64,000 bases of DNA from Shinisaurus crocodilurus (lineage: Eukaryota > Chordata > Lepidosauria > Squamata > Shinisauridae), in contig JAHFWL010000253.1 of the NCBI GenBank assembly GCA_021292165.1, positions 28,712-92,711 of the forward strand, given 5' to 3'. Positions 1 to 10,044 of this stretch are shown here, one piece after another (the stretch's first letter is position 1; each line of letters opens with the position of its first letter). The notes below the pieces were generated by a model that made no database searches, was not told the DNA's origin, and worked only from the letters and a program-made list of their open reading frames with translations. The position numbers and the translations under genes were made by a program.

Positions 1-911
1 TAAATACATTTGCTAAAATCTCCATTACCAATGCAAACAAAATAGGCGACAGGGGACATCCTTGTCTAGTTCCTCGACCTAGGTAAATTTGCTCTGTTAA
101 ACCATCATTTACTACAACTGATGAAACATTTTTTTAATATAATTGATTAACTACTCCTCTAAATCTTTCTCCAAACCCCATAATTTTAATTAAACTTTTT
201 AATGCTGGCCATTCCACGCAATCAAAGGCTTTGAAAATATCTAACGCTATTACCCCTGCTCACAATTTATTTTTCTTTATTAAATATATTATATTTAAAA
301 CTCTTCTTGTTAAATCTGCCATTTGTCTTCCTTGCATAAAACCACATTGGTCTATCCCAACATATTTAGTAATAAACTTGTTCATCCTTCTCGCTAATAT
401 TGCTGTCATCAATTTTGCATCTTGATTTATTAAGGAAATTGGTCAATAGGAACCTGGCTCCGTTAAGTCCTTCTCTGGCTTCGGGATTAGAATAATCTTA
501 GATTGCTTCCATGAAGAGGGGATCTCTCCCCCCTCCAAAAAAATATCATTAAATAACCTTTTTAGTCTTGGAACCAACATTTTCTTAAAAACCTTGTAGT
601 ATTCAGCCCCTAAACCATCTAGTCCAGGGGTCTTACCCTCTTTCAGTTTATTTATTGCATATTCTATTTCCAATTCTGAAAAAGAATTGTTCCATAATTG
701 TTCCATAATTTCTCTATCTTCATCCACTAGTCTAATTTTAAAATGCTTTCCTATATAATCATTAATCCTCTCTTCCGTACATTCTCCAGCCTTATACAAT
801 TTTGAATAAAATTCATGAAATATTTTTAATTTATCCTGCATTAAATTATGTCCTTTCCCTTTTTTATCTTTAATTGCCCCAACTATACTTTTTTCTTTCT
901 TTTTTTTGATT
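1..911 (-). pseudogene. L1 ORF2 reverse transcriptase fragment
   Basis: Encodes the linker and first half of the L1 reverse transcriptase, the enzyme that primes cDNA synthesis at nicked target DNA. Visible blocks on the reverse strand are KTPGLDGLGAEYYK near 640-590, IILIPKP near 500-480, PISLINQDAK near 450-410, ALDIFKAFD near 260-225 and [10 protein letters not shown] near 85-50. The frame stays the same throughout but holds three stops. One (near 450) replaces the arginine of the usual YRPISL block, consistent with a CpG-to-TpG change. The others are at about 268 and 140. The window ends before the catalytic FADD motif. Confidence 0.9.
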
Positions 912-1038
912 GGTGAGTTTCTTGTAAACATATAATATCTGCCTTATCCTTGTTGAGGAGTGCTTCAATCCATCTTCGTTTCAACATGGAACCCAGGCCT
1001 TTAACATTTAAAGTAGTAATTCTCAAATTTGAAACCAT
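912..1038 (-). pseudogene. L1 ORF2 endonuclease, N-terminal stub
   Basis: A start codon at 1038 opens a frame reading MVSNLRITTLNVKGLGS followed by KRRWIEALL and DIICLQETH. These are the first about 43 residues of an L1 apurinic-type endonuclease, which nicks target DNA. The sequence then runs directly into the pre-RT linker in another frame, with the junction near an A-rich run (8 A on the coding strand) at about 900-908. Most of the endonuclease, roughly 800 bp by comparison with typical L1 ORF2, is missing. Confidence 0.85.
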
Positions 1039-1039
1039 C

Positions 1040-1650
1040 TCAAGTCTTTGTCCATCTTAAATTGCTGGTCCCTATTAGTGAAATAAAACATAACAGCACA
1101 CACCCTACCCCTATCCCACACCCTATTACCCCATTGCCTATATATATATGCATTCCCCCCTTATCAGCCTTGAAGAAATTCTTCATGACCCCAGCCTGCC
1201 ACGCCAACAAAAGGGGGGGGAGACAAACCCACCCACCAAGCAACTGACCCGTAGATCCCTCCCAATTAATATTTTATCCTTATTCATCCAGGTTAGTACC
1301 CTTTAAAAAAAAAAAAAACTTAAAGTAAAACAATAACATTATTAGTCATTATATATACTTATTAAAATGAAAACAAAAAGCAAAAAATAAAAGAAAAAAC
1401 AGAGAGAGAAAAAAGAGAGAGAAAATAGAGACTAATATTTAAAAAATATTAAAAGTACACACAAAAAACTTTTTTTTTCTTTTTTTCTTTTCTTTTCTTC
1501 TCTTCTTTTAAAGGAGAAAAACAAAACAAAAAAATCATCACAACTCCATTAAGAGAAACTCCTCTTTCAGTTCCTTCCAGCTATTTGCACGATCACCTTC
1601 TCTTCTGCTCTTCTCCTCACCACCACATAAACTTTTTCCTTCCATATTTC
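1040..1650. other. L1 inter-ORF region, low complexity
   Basis: About 600 bp between the two L1 ORFs, unusually long for L1. It holds an A run at about 1304-1318, AGAGAG-type purine tracts at 1400-1430 and a T/C-rich tract at 1470-1510. No coding signal is supported. Confidence 0.6.
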
Positions 1651-1652
1651 TC

Positions 1653-2545
1653 TTACTTAGCTGCTCCTTCCAACAGCTGCACCTCCGCATCGCTCGAGGT
1701 TCCTGCCGTCAATCCCAGTTCTTCCAAAAGATCCATTCCTTGTATACAGGATGTTATCTTGTATCTCTTGTTATTGATCATAAAAAAACACATCACAGGA
1801 TAGCCCCAGTCGTATCTAATTCCATTCTTGGACAAGACAGCAGTACATGGCTTCACACTGCGTCTCCAATCAATTGTTTGCTGACACAAATCATTAAAGA
1901 TTTGGACTGGAGTACTTTGATATTGCAGTTGTTCTGGACGTTTCTTCAAAAATTGGGTAAACAATTCTTTTTTATAAAAACTGGCAAAACACACAACAAT
2001 GTCACTGGGGGTAAGCCCCCCCCCCTTCTTCTTGAAACTCTATGGACCCTTTCCAAGTCTTGCTCAGTCCATTCCAATTCTGGGGCAATCTCACAAAACC
2101 ATTTCAAAATTATTCCTCTCAAATTTTTCCCATCCTCCACACTAACATGTGGGAAAAGGCGTATACGAATATTAGACCGCCTCGCCCTGTCTTGGATATT
2201 AATCATTTGTAACTCCAGTGCATCAAATCTTAAATCTTGTTGCTGACTTTTACTTTGAAATTCCTGCTGTACGTCCTCCACTTTGTCATCCAAGATCTTG
2301 ACTTCCTCTTTCAATTGCTTAAAATCCTCTTCAACTTTCTGGAATCCTGCCTTCAAACCCTGCTGTAGAACTTCTCTTTTAAGTTGAGATATTTCCCCAC
2401 TAATTTTGTCTGCAAAACGAGAGAGAATTGCCTCCATTTCTGTGGTCTGCACTTCTGAGGGATTTTTTTTCGGAGAAGACGGAGTTGCTTTCTCTTTAGC
2501 ATCCGCCATCTTAGCACCCGATCTGGCGTCTTTTCTCTCAGCCAT
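1653..2545 (-). pseudogene. L1 ORF1 (RNA-binding protein), frameshifted
   Basis: L1 ORF1p is a trimeric RNA-binding chaperone that packages L1 RNA. The first frame (2545 to about 2025) starts MAERKDARSGAKMADAKEK and has a basic, Ser/Pro-rich head, a long coiled coil at about residues 37-95 with regular heptads, then the RRM-like core (RARRSNIRIRLFP). The C-terminal domain continues in a second frame (about 2015 to 1653) with TPSDIVVCFASFYKKE and RYDWGYPVMCFF and ends at LLEGAAK. The shift coincides with a 10-base C run on the plus strand at 2016-2025, a typical slippage site. Apart from that shift, the reading is clean. Confidence 0.88.
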
Positions 2546-3090
2546 AATTAATTTATCTCTACTACCGCAGAGATGAGACCCTGTTTTTTTTTAATTCCGT
2601 TCCTTTTCTAGCCCCGCTTCCCTCCTCCAGTTCACTTCTCTCGACTCTTTGAAGCCTAGAGAGGCTGTGGTCAGAGGGGTGAGCTCTTTCAGGACGATTC
2701 CAAAGAGGGACGCTTGGTTGTTGTTTTTTGCCTTTTTCCCATCCACTCCGCATTTAAGACCTTAATCAGAAGGATTACGCTCTCTCTCATTAAAATTGTC
2801 TTTTTGCAAGCCTCCAGATTTCTGTTTGTTCTAGTCTGAGAAGCAACAAGTTTAGTGCTGCGAGGCTTATCACCTCCCACGCTCTTCAAATCGCTTTCAG
2901 CGCCGTAAATCCATCTACAACTCTCACCGGAGGTCAGCAGAATACATTCCAAATGATAAGTAAAAAAACTCTTACCAAAGTTAAATCATTTGCTGGATGA
3001 AATCATTACTTATAGTTCAAACACCTTGGGAGGATTCTAACGAACGTCTAGTCCGCCATGGTGGCTGGCTCCGCCCCCTCCACCACTTCT
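2546..3090 (-). promoter_or_regulatory. L1 5' UTR / likely internal promoter region
   Basis: GC-richer leader directly upstream of the ORF1 start on the reverse strand. L1 5' UTRs carry an internal promoter, so this is the expected place for one. No specific factor site is claimed. The 5' edge is set by the change in sequence character near 3090 and is approximate. Confidence 0.55.
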
Positions 3091-3104
3091 TCTGTCTTCA
3101 TTCT

Positions 3105-3195
3105 TACTGTGGAAAATCCATGAAGGAAAAAAAGATGGAATTGCTGCTCGATGCCTCCTAATTGTTTGTGCTAGGATCCCTCTTTCTGGAAGCAC
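3105..3195 (-). repeat. Dispersed repeat family H, reverse copy
   Basis: The reverse complement matches the blocks at 13490-13560 and 13699-13772: a CTTCCAG start, then a CTAGCAC-like block, then AATTCCATCTTT. It abuts the L1 5' end. The family is not identified. Confidence 0.5.
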
Positions 3196-3390
3196 CCTTT
3201 GTTTCCTATATTGGTGACTGTATTTCAGAGTTAACAATGGGGTTGGGGGTTGGGGGAGGAATCCACGTTTAAAGGAATAATTCCTTTCTTTTTGCACAGT
3301 TTGCAATACTAATGCAACAGACGCACAAATACAAAGGATGTTGTCCATCATTGGCAGATGTTTAAGAAGAAACAATGCCGTGGAAGATCA

Positions 3391-3690
3391 CTGTAGCTTA
3401 AATAAGCTATGGTGGGTTGTGGCATGTGCCAGGTGGCTTTTGAATATTCAAGCTGTGGCCATGGCTTGTTGTATCATCTGAACCTGGTGGGGGTAGGTTA
3501 TGGAAGGGTTAAACAACCCTCACATAACCCATGGTCTGTTTTAGGGTTATGCGAGGGTTGTTGAACCCTTGCACAACCCACCCACACTGGGCTTCGATGA
3601 CACAACAAGCCACGGTCATGGCTTGAATATTCAAAATGGCCACCTGCACAGGCCGCAAGCCTCTGTGGCTTAAATTAGCCACAGCAGGCT
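3391..3690. repeat. Palindromic MITE, AACCC-rich type
   Basis: Two arms (3391-3484 and 3591-3690) are imperfect reverse complements. Both contain GAATATTCAAG, CATGGCTTGTTG and a GTGGCTTAAAT-like outer end. The centre is a second, smaller inverted pair built on AAGGGTTAAACAACCC. No open frame, so a non-autonomous DNA transposon is the likely origin. The related AACCC-rich hairpins at 14590 and 57250 share its general design, not clear identity. Confidence 0.7.
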
Positions 3691-3758
3691 GTTTGATCAT
3701 GCAAACCAGACCAGTGTATACATGAAAGGAGAGAGGCTACACGGTCATGGCTTAAGTA

Positions 3759-3885
3759 ATGGGTGGGCAACTTGTGGTCCTCCAGATATTTTAGCCTATA
3801 ACTCCCATCACTGCCAATGGTGAGGGATGATGGGACTTGTAGGACAAAATGTCTGGAGGTCCACAACTTGTCTACCCCTACCTGA
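3759..3885. repeat. Palindromic hAT-type MITE, degraded
   Basis: Matches the hairpin family at 9314-9440 and 43777-43912: GGGTGGGCAACTTGTGG at the left end, CCACAACTTGTCTACCCC at the right, with AACTCCCATCA in the arm. The outermost bases are decayed. Flanks CTTAAG and CTGAAG hint at an eroded duplication. Confidence 0.7.
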
Positions 3886-3889
3886 AGTT

Positions 3890-4990
3890 GAGCAGGGGTC
3901 GATCCTGAAACCTGTCTTAAATACCAGGGCATAGCCTTGGAATGTCTCTGGCCATATACAGAATGCCTTTGCTGCACTCACAAAAACTATTCTCAGTCCC
4001 TTGTTAACTGGAATTGGGGGGAAATAATGGCTTCTACATTAGATGCTATGATATTCTAGGCAGGAGTGATTTGGGGCACCTTTGTTTTTAGAAATTAAAT
4101 CCTGAGGACAGCCTGTCCTTCTGAATGGTGAAAAACAGGAATAAAAAATGTTTTTTTCCCTTCCCTGCTATTTTTTTTTTGAATTAGCAGATCGTTTTCC
4201 AACTTTGGTATTGTTAGCTGTTACTAAATTAACAAAACATGTAGGACGTGATTGCATTATCAAATGGTTTCAATACAATTGCACTGCATTCTAAATATCT
4301 GTTCTAATTATATTTCCGTTTGACAAAGTAATAGAACTTCAAAAAAAAAACTGCAATCAGAATAATTTTTCACTGCCAAATTTAAGAACAGAAGGTGAAA
4401 AGGTGCATTTAGATGATTTTATAAACTTCACATAATTAAAACTTCACATAATTAAAACACCACACCATCAGAAAGGGCTAAACAATAAACTAGAAAGCTT
4501 ACATTTTAATCTTATTTCAAGCAGTTGATTATTCCACATAATACAGAGCTCTTACATATTTGTGGTTCTCTTCCCTTTGCATTAATTTGCTTTCCTGGCA
4601 TTTAGAATTGATGAATAGCATAGATGCTAATATACATTTGGTCAAAAAGAAAGAATTACACAGAGTGAGAGAGAAAGCCTGGCCAAGAACGCCATTCCTT
4701 CCCACCCACTCACATTTTCTCGTCCATATCTGCCCTGCCTTTCCAAACAAACACATGCACTCACACAGCTGTAGACCAGTTCATATTTACATTACACAGA
4801 GACCCAATCCTCCCAAAAAAGAAGGACAGACAGACAGACAACCCCTCAACGGCAATTAAAACAGGCAGGTGATAAGCTCCAGGCCAAATGAACTTGTTGG
4901 ATTCTTCCGGTTTTCTCCTAGTCTGCAGTCAGCTAGTTTTCAAAATGGCCACTATGAAAGCAAGGGGACCTGGCTCGATTTAGATTAGGA
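3890..4990. other. Non-coding, AT-rich, no gene seen
   Basis: No repeat or gene recognised. The only visible structure is a 19-bp tandem duplication with the unit ACTTCACATAATTAAA at about 4427-4459, and short A runs. Confidence 0.5.
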
Positions 4991-4994
4991 GCAG

Positions 4995-5070
4995 GGCAGG
5001 ACCAGCATCAGGGGTTGACATTATCCAGCACCTCCAAGGTCCATGTCCCAGTAGAGGGCCCACTGCCAAT
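4995..5070 (+). mobile_element. hAT family B fragment
   Basis: Begins like the complete copy at 59775 (CAGGACCAGCATCA versus CAGGGCCGGCATCA) and keeps AGAGGGCCCACTG. Only about 75 bp survive. Confidence 0.55.
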
Positions 5071-5099
5071 TATTTATTTAGGTGATCGGAAGCCCCCAA

Positions 5100-5524
5100 A
5101 CTCAGAGGCGTCTGATCATCGAATGCAGGGCGGGAGGAGTGGCAGACCCGATCTTCCCCTCCCTGTCCTCCCACCCTGCAGATTTCTCTAGACAGCTTTT
5201 TCAGCCTGTCTAGTGAGAGTACTTTGGAGGGAGACGGAAGAAGGCTGGAGGAGGCCCAGGACTCATCGTATCCTGGCTTCTCTGGTCTTCTCCCCTCCCC
5301 GCCCACTGGAACGCCCCCTTTCCTCCTCCTCCGAGTTTGCTTTTCCAACCTCAGAGGGCAGCCAGCATGGTTCTTCCCATGTTGGCCTGCAAGGGGGCCG
5401 GGGAGGGGGGTTTGGATCTTTGGTTCCTCCTTCTGAGGTCAGAGCACTGTCTCTGACCTCAGAAGGGGGGGATCCGAACAATCCTATGGTCCCTGGGACA
5501 TTCGCCCAGGAACCATAGGATTGC
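5100..5524. repeat. GC-rich repeat ending in CCATAGGATTG
   Basis: The right end (AGGAACCATAGGATTGC) matches the right end of the element at 28660-29172, and both carry TCC-rich tracts and GACCTCAG blocks. A perfect-looking small palindrome built on GAGGTCAGAG/CTCTGACCTC lies at 5437-5462. Likely a member of the CAATCCTATGG-ended MITE group. The left end is not resolved. Confidence 0.5.
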
Positions 5525-6050
5525 TCTCTTATTTATTTATTTATTTATTTATTACTTGATTTGTACCCCACATTTCTACCAAAAAAAAAAGGCACTCTAG
5601 GCAGCTTACAATCATAAATAATTGAAACAATAATAAAACAATGCATTAAAATACAATAAAAATGTATTTATACTTATAGCAAAATGAATTCATATACCAC
5701 CAAGAATGACACTTAGGTCAGCTGGTAATAAAATACAGATTAAAACCAAAGTCTTAATTTACACATACGTAACATAAAAACAAGGAAATTAAAAACACAA
5801 TTAAAAAGCACAGCAATAAAAGAAATAAACAGCACCCAATTAAAAACCCCTTCAGCAACAGACCAGCTTATATGGCAAAGGCGTGCATCTCTGTTGTTAT
5901 TGCCTGCTGGTTAATTGTCAACAGAGACAGGGCCAACCTAGCCTCCACATAGCAGGGAGTTCCAAAGCCTGGGAGCCGCCGCCGAGAAAGCCTTCCCTAG
6001 CGCCTGCTCATGGATACTAGCTACCTACCTCCCTTCTCCAAGCGAACGAG
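5525..6050 (-). mobile_element. L2-like LINE 3' end
   Basis: Reverse-strand LINE tail: an AAATAA-type tail at 5530-5555, the AT-rich 3' UTR, then a decayed coding end. The region 5930-6010 reads backwards as the terminal block of L2 ORF2 (GKAFSAAAPRLWNSLL-like), which corresponds to AFSVAAPTLWNSLPSD in the intact copy at 60.4 kb. Confidence 0.65.
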
Positions 6051-6489
6051 CTGTGAGAGGAACGAGGAGGAGGAGGAGTAATCTCTGCACACCATACAAA
6101 GTTCCGCATTCTTTGCTAGTGGTTACATCCTTTTGCTAGTGATTACTATTGTTTACCACACAACCTGGTGGTTACCAGAACCTGGTAATTACCAGTCTTT
6201 CTGGTGTGAAGTTTAAAAGGTGGAGGGAGGCAGTGGAGGAGGAGGAGAAGAGCCAAAAGAGACAGAGGCAAGCCTGAAGTTGGAACCTATTGAAACTTAT
6301 TCCTAAAATTGTGTAAACATTCTGGTGTGTTTCAACAGAGGTCCCTTTGGGGGACAATAGAACCTGAACCTGATGCTTTTTCTTTCAATGAAAGCTCTTC
6401 CTCCTCAAGATTCTCTCTCTGGAAGGCTGTCTTGAGAGAAAAGATTGCAAAGAAGAGTTTTCTCTGAGAGAAAAGGATGTCAAGATCCT

Positions 6490-6680
6490 TAGGAAGCTGC
6501 CTTAAACAGAGTTAGACCACTGGTCCATCTAGGCCAGTATTGTCTACACTACCACCAGCAGCTCTGTCCGTGTTTCAGATGAGCATCTTCCTCTTTCTGA
6601 GCCCTGGAGATGCTGGAGATTGAACTTGGGATCTTCTGTATGCAAAGCATGTGCTCTGCCACTGAGCTACAGCAGCTCTA
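6490..6680 (-). mobile_element. tRNA-headed SINE type B
   Basis: The reverse complement starts with a tRNA-like head containing GTAGCTCAGTGGCAGAGCA (A box) and TTCAATCTCCAGCA (B box). It ends in AAGGCAGCTTCC, the tail shared with copies at 12671, 30927, 32228 and 49616. Type B copies share the internal GTAGACAATACT block. Confidence 0.8.
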
Positions 6681-6699
6681 GTGGTAGGGCATCCCCTTC

Positions 6700-6965
6700 T
6701 TTGATGGGAGAGGCCCACCTGTGCCTCATCTTCCCTCGTGCTTCTTTGAAAACTGAAAGAGATGGCAAACAAATCAGGTTGAACTACAACTTCCTTCATC
6801 CCCAGCAGAAAATGTTGCTGGTGAACCTTTCTGAGGACATTCCATAAATGGGGCACCACCGCTGAAAACCTCTTCTCCCCATTGTCATCCACCTCATCTC
6901 TGAAGCGGGGTACTCCTAGAGAAGGACCTGAAGACCAAGATCTTAATACACAGACAGTTTCATAA
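6700..6965 (-). mobile_element. LINE 3'-end relic (L2-like)
   Basis: The block at 6838-6945 (ACATTCCATAAATGGGGCACCACCGCTGAAAA and on) corresponds to the reverse of the LINE C-terminal coding block, as at 18770-18860 (GCAGGGTGCCACCACTGAAAAG). Coding frames are destroyed. Confidence 0.5.
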
Positions 6966-7494
6966 GGGAAACAAAGAAGCAAAACAAAGCAACTGCATAC
7001 GTTTCTTCTACCCTGGGGCCACTAGCATTGTCCATGCTGCTTTGCTGAGTTATTCTGGTGTCAGACTTGAAGAGCCAAGTGATACACCAGTTGCCCTCCA
7101 CATCTCCAATGCTTGCTTGCAGGTATATGTTAACAAAGTCAAATCATTCAAACATTCCCACTCTAATGTTTCTTGTCACCTGCTTTCTTGATGATTTCAT
7201 TGTAACTGTTTCCCCTGAGCTTTTGTTTGTCATCGCTGTGAGATGCCCAAGATTTCGACAACCTTGGTTTTGCTCCATAGAGTCTCGTTCTAGTCCTGGT
7301 AATTAATGGAGGCCTGGTATTACAAGCCGTAGGAAGCTACCACTTCCCTTATTCATGGATTGCAGAAGGATGATGGTCTGATTAAGTATCACCTCTTGCA
7401 CCAAGACACTTATTGGCAACAGAGGCAACATGTCACCCACCTCCAAACTGTTATGAAATGCGTCTTCGTTGTCTGCTGATGTTCACTGTCCCTG
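6966..7494. other. Non-coding, nothing recognised
   Basis: No repeat boundary, hairpin or convincing frame was seen in this stretch. Confidence 0.4.
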
Positions 7495-7502
7495 GCCTAG
7501 CA

Positions 7503-7782
7503 CACAGGGCCAATCCAAGATATCTTACTACTTGAGGCACAGAACAAGATGGCGCCCCCTCCCATTTCATGCACAAAAACTGACTGGATGGCAGCTGAAT
7601 CTTTTTACAGCACTGGTGATGAGACAGTGTCCTCCACAACACCTGAAGGCAGCAGGCTTGCTTAGGGGGCACAGGGCTGGCTACCTCACACCTCCCAACA
7701 TCTTGCTGCTGCCTCCCAGGCAGCAACTGCCACCTGCAGCAACCGCCTCACTCTACTTACAGTAATGTTAGGGCCAGCCCTG
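7503..7782 (+). mobile_element. hAT family D, non-autonomous
   Basis: Starts CAGGGCCAATCC and ends GGGCCAGCCCTG, imperfect inverted ends of hAT style. It shares body blocks with 24980-25265 (ACAAGATGGC, CAGTGTCCTCCAC, ACACCTGAWGGCAGCAG). Flanks GCCTAGCA and CCTACACA are only loosely similar, so the duplication is decayed or my left edge is off by a base or two. Confidence 0.65.
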
Positions 7783-8902
7783 CCTACACAAGAACACCTG
7801 GTGCAACTGATAGAGGTCCAGTGCCCCAACAGGGCCCACCAGCACTTTCCCTGGGCTTCTGAACCAGCTGGCTGGGTCTGGGAAGCTGCCATTTAAAATT
7901 CCCCACAATTCCCTGGAGCAATCCTAGGTTGGGCACGCTGGGTCATTGTTGAGAAATTTTAAATGGTGTCTTCCCAGTTGCCTGCTGCTGCCTGCAAGTA
8001 AGCCCACAGCTCCAACATAAGTGGGAACACCAAATGGTACTTTGTTGAGGGCCCTCTCACCCTGGAGCCAGCTCTGTACCCAGGTCTTGGGATTTGGACC
8101 TGCTGGGCATATCCACGAACCTGTGACTCACTGCTGCAGTAGCCTGTCAATGCTGTGCGAGACACAGCAAGAGTATCCCAGCTCGCCAGCAGTCACACCT
8201 GTAAAGGAAAGATTAATTTGCCACCTGAGGTTGCAGAGAAACCAGGATGCTGCACTAAAAATGGTAATTGTGGTAAGGTTGGTGGAGTTGCAAGCAAAGC
8301 TAGAACTGTTTGCATTCAGACCCCAGAAGAAAAATATTAGCACAGACTGCAAAAGTCATCATGATTTCTTATATTCCCAGGGGTGGGGGTTGCTAGTGAC
8401 ATTTTTGATGTGTACAAAACATTCCATGTAGCTCAGGGTTTTTTCCCCAAAAGCCTGCATTTACAAAAAACCAGAAAGAGGTTGAAAATACTTCTCAGGT
8501 AATCATTCCAGTCCGTTGAGCCAGAACAGCTTGCCTTCTTTTGCCAGGGACTCATTTGGCCCTATTTCTCTTCTTAGGCTGTGATCCTAGGCTGGTCTCT
8601 TTTGTTTTCTTTTGCTTTGGATCCTGAGTTGCAAAGTAAAATGAACAATGAAATGCTGATTTGATTAAGCAGATATCAGGAGCAGTACTGATTGTACAAA
8701 CTCGTGATCTAGTTCTCTTGCTTAACGAGGCAGGAGAGGGGGAGTGTCCCAAAATACATATATTTTGATGTATCTTGCAGTGGCTGGAGAACCTGGACAG
8801 GGAGAACCTGAGAGGAACAGAGCCAAACCAAGCTTACAAAGGTACCTGAATTTTTAGCAGGCAGCTGCCAAAGGGCAGTGCATAAGGTCAGTCGCACATG
8901 TT
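7783..8902. other. Non-coding, one inverted repeat
   Basis: At 7876-7980 GGGAAGCTGCCATTTAAAATT and AAATTTTAAATGGTGTCTTCCC form an imperfect stem with about 60 bp between. It could be a decayed hairpin element. The rest shows no gene or recognised repeat. Confidence 0.45.
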
Positions 8903-9038
8903 CAGTGGTTCCCAACTTTGGGTCCCCAGATGTTGCTGGCCTACAGCTCCCAGCATACCCAGCCAGCATGGCTAATGGCAAGGGATGCTTGGAGCTGTAG
9001 TCCAGCAACATTTGGGGACCCACGGTTGGGAACCACTG
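8903..9038. repeat. Palindromic hAT-type MITE
   Basis: 136-bp hairpin with ends CAGTGGTTCCCAAC and GTTGGGAACCACTG and arms carrying GGTCCCCAGATG, ACAGCTCCCAGCAT and the complement. Same family as 20436 and 58174. I could not read a clean target duplication at this copy. Confidence 0.8.
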
Positions 9039-9189
9039 TTTAGGTGTTTAGATGCCATTTGTTTCCAGTTTTAGGTGAGGAATAGGTTGGCTGAATTGGC
9101 TGCTTTTGTTTGTGTGTGTGTTTTGGGCTACAGAGGTCCATAACACATATACAAAATGACAAATGCATTTGTAGGGAGAGATCATCATT

Positions 9190-9565
9190 CATTTACTATC
9201 TATTTGTTTATTTAAAGGCATCTTACAGGACTTTTCTAGGAGGCTTACAAACATATAACAAGTACAAACACAATTCCAATAATATAATATAGCCTCTGAA
9301 GCTGATCTTAAGGCAGGGGTGGGCAACTTGTGGCCCTATCACCTACAATTCCCATCATCCTTCACCATTGGCTATGCTGGCTACGGCTTATGGGAGTTGT
9401 AGGCCAAAACATCTGGAGGACCACAAGTTGCCTACCCATGTCTTAAGGACAGTTTCATACCGGTAAACGCAGCTCTTCAGATTGCTCTGGCTCTGCACTG
9501 TTTAGAGCTCTAAAAGGTCAAAGCCAGGTCTTTGAATTGGGCTCAGAAATGCACTGACAGCCGGT
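9190..9565 (-). mobile_element. L2 3' fragment, interrupted by a MITE
   Basis: Reverse-strand L2: the 9490-9565 stretch matches the intact L2 at 60620-60690 (AAAGGTCAA, TTGAATTGGGCTC, CAGCCGGTGCAACTGATAC). It is split by the MITE at 9314-9440. Confidence 0.65.
9314..9440. mobile_element. Palindromic hAT-type MITE with 8-bp duplication
   Basis: 127-bp hairpin with ends CAGGGGTGGGCAACTTGTGG and AAGTTGCCTACCCATG. It is flanked by the exact duplication TCTTAAGG (9306-9313 and 9441-9448), the 8-bp size that hAT transposases produce. It sits inside the LINE relic. Confidence 0.9.
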
Positions 9566-9683
9566 GCAACTGATACAGATAAAATGGAGAGGAGGAGGAG
9601 GAGGAGGAGGATTATTATTTAAGCCACCTTGGATTCCTCGCAGGAAAAAAGGCAGGGTATAAATATAATAAATAAATAAAGAA
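9566..9683 (+). mobile_element. Type A SINE, 3' end only
   Basis: Begins at ATAAAATGGAGAGGAGG, continues AAGCCACCTTGG and GGCAGGGTATAAATATAA, and ends in (AATA)n. This is the 3' half of the type A SINE seen complete at 28206 and 37641. Confidence 0.8.
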
Positions 9684-9950
9684 TTAAGTAGCAGGTGATA
9701 TGAAAGATACACAAAACAGCTGGACAGGATTTAGTGCACTTGATATTCATCATTCATCATTCAACAGTTAACAATTTCAGCCATCTGATAAAGCAATATA
9801 AACACCACATGGCAGTCATGTGATATAGTCCATCAAAAAGAGCACTGGGAAATTTAATAGTTTAAGACATATGACTGGGGTTTGGTGGGGTTGGGGAGAG
9901 CTAATTTCCACTGAGCATCTCAGTTAAGTACAAACTCAATTGGCATAAAC

Positions 9951-10031
9951 CAGCCTTCCCCAACCTTGTGACCGCCAAAAATGTTGGACTACAACTCCCA
10001 TAATTCCCAGCTAACATGGTCCATGGCCATG
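9951..10031. repeat. Half of a palindromic MITE with flanking duplication
   Basis: The left arm only (CAGCCTTCCCCAACCTTGTG, then ACTACAACTCCCAT), related to 55383. GGCATAAAC occurs on both sides (9942-9950 and 10031-10039), as if the second arm was lost without losing the duplication. Confidence 0.55.
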
Positions 10032-10044
10032 GCATAAACCAACA

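Larger units (their letters stand above)
1..3090 (-). mobile_element. L1 LINE, internally deleted, 3' part beyond the window
   Basis: Read on the reverse strand, this is a 5' UTR (about 3090-2546), an ORF1 (2545-1653), a T/A- and pyrimidine-rich inter-ORF stretch (about 1650-1040), then the start of ORF2 and its reverse transcriptase. The 5' end is placed where the GC-rich leader beginning near 3090 meets a different repeat. The element continues past base 1, so the catalytic FADD block and 3' UTR are not visible. Both ORFs are damaged, so this copy is dead. Assignment to L1 rests on the ORF1 coiled coil plus C-terminal domain and on the ORF2 motifs described below. Confidence 0.9.

Noticed and set aside
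5213..5518. Overlapping 70-101-codon frames on both strands
   Set aside because: GC-rich repeat interior without a domain. Ends match a MITE-type terminus.
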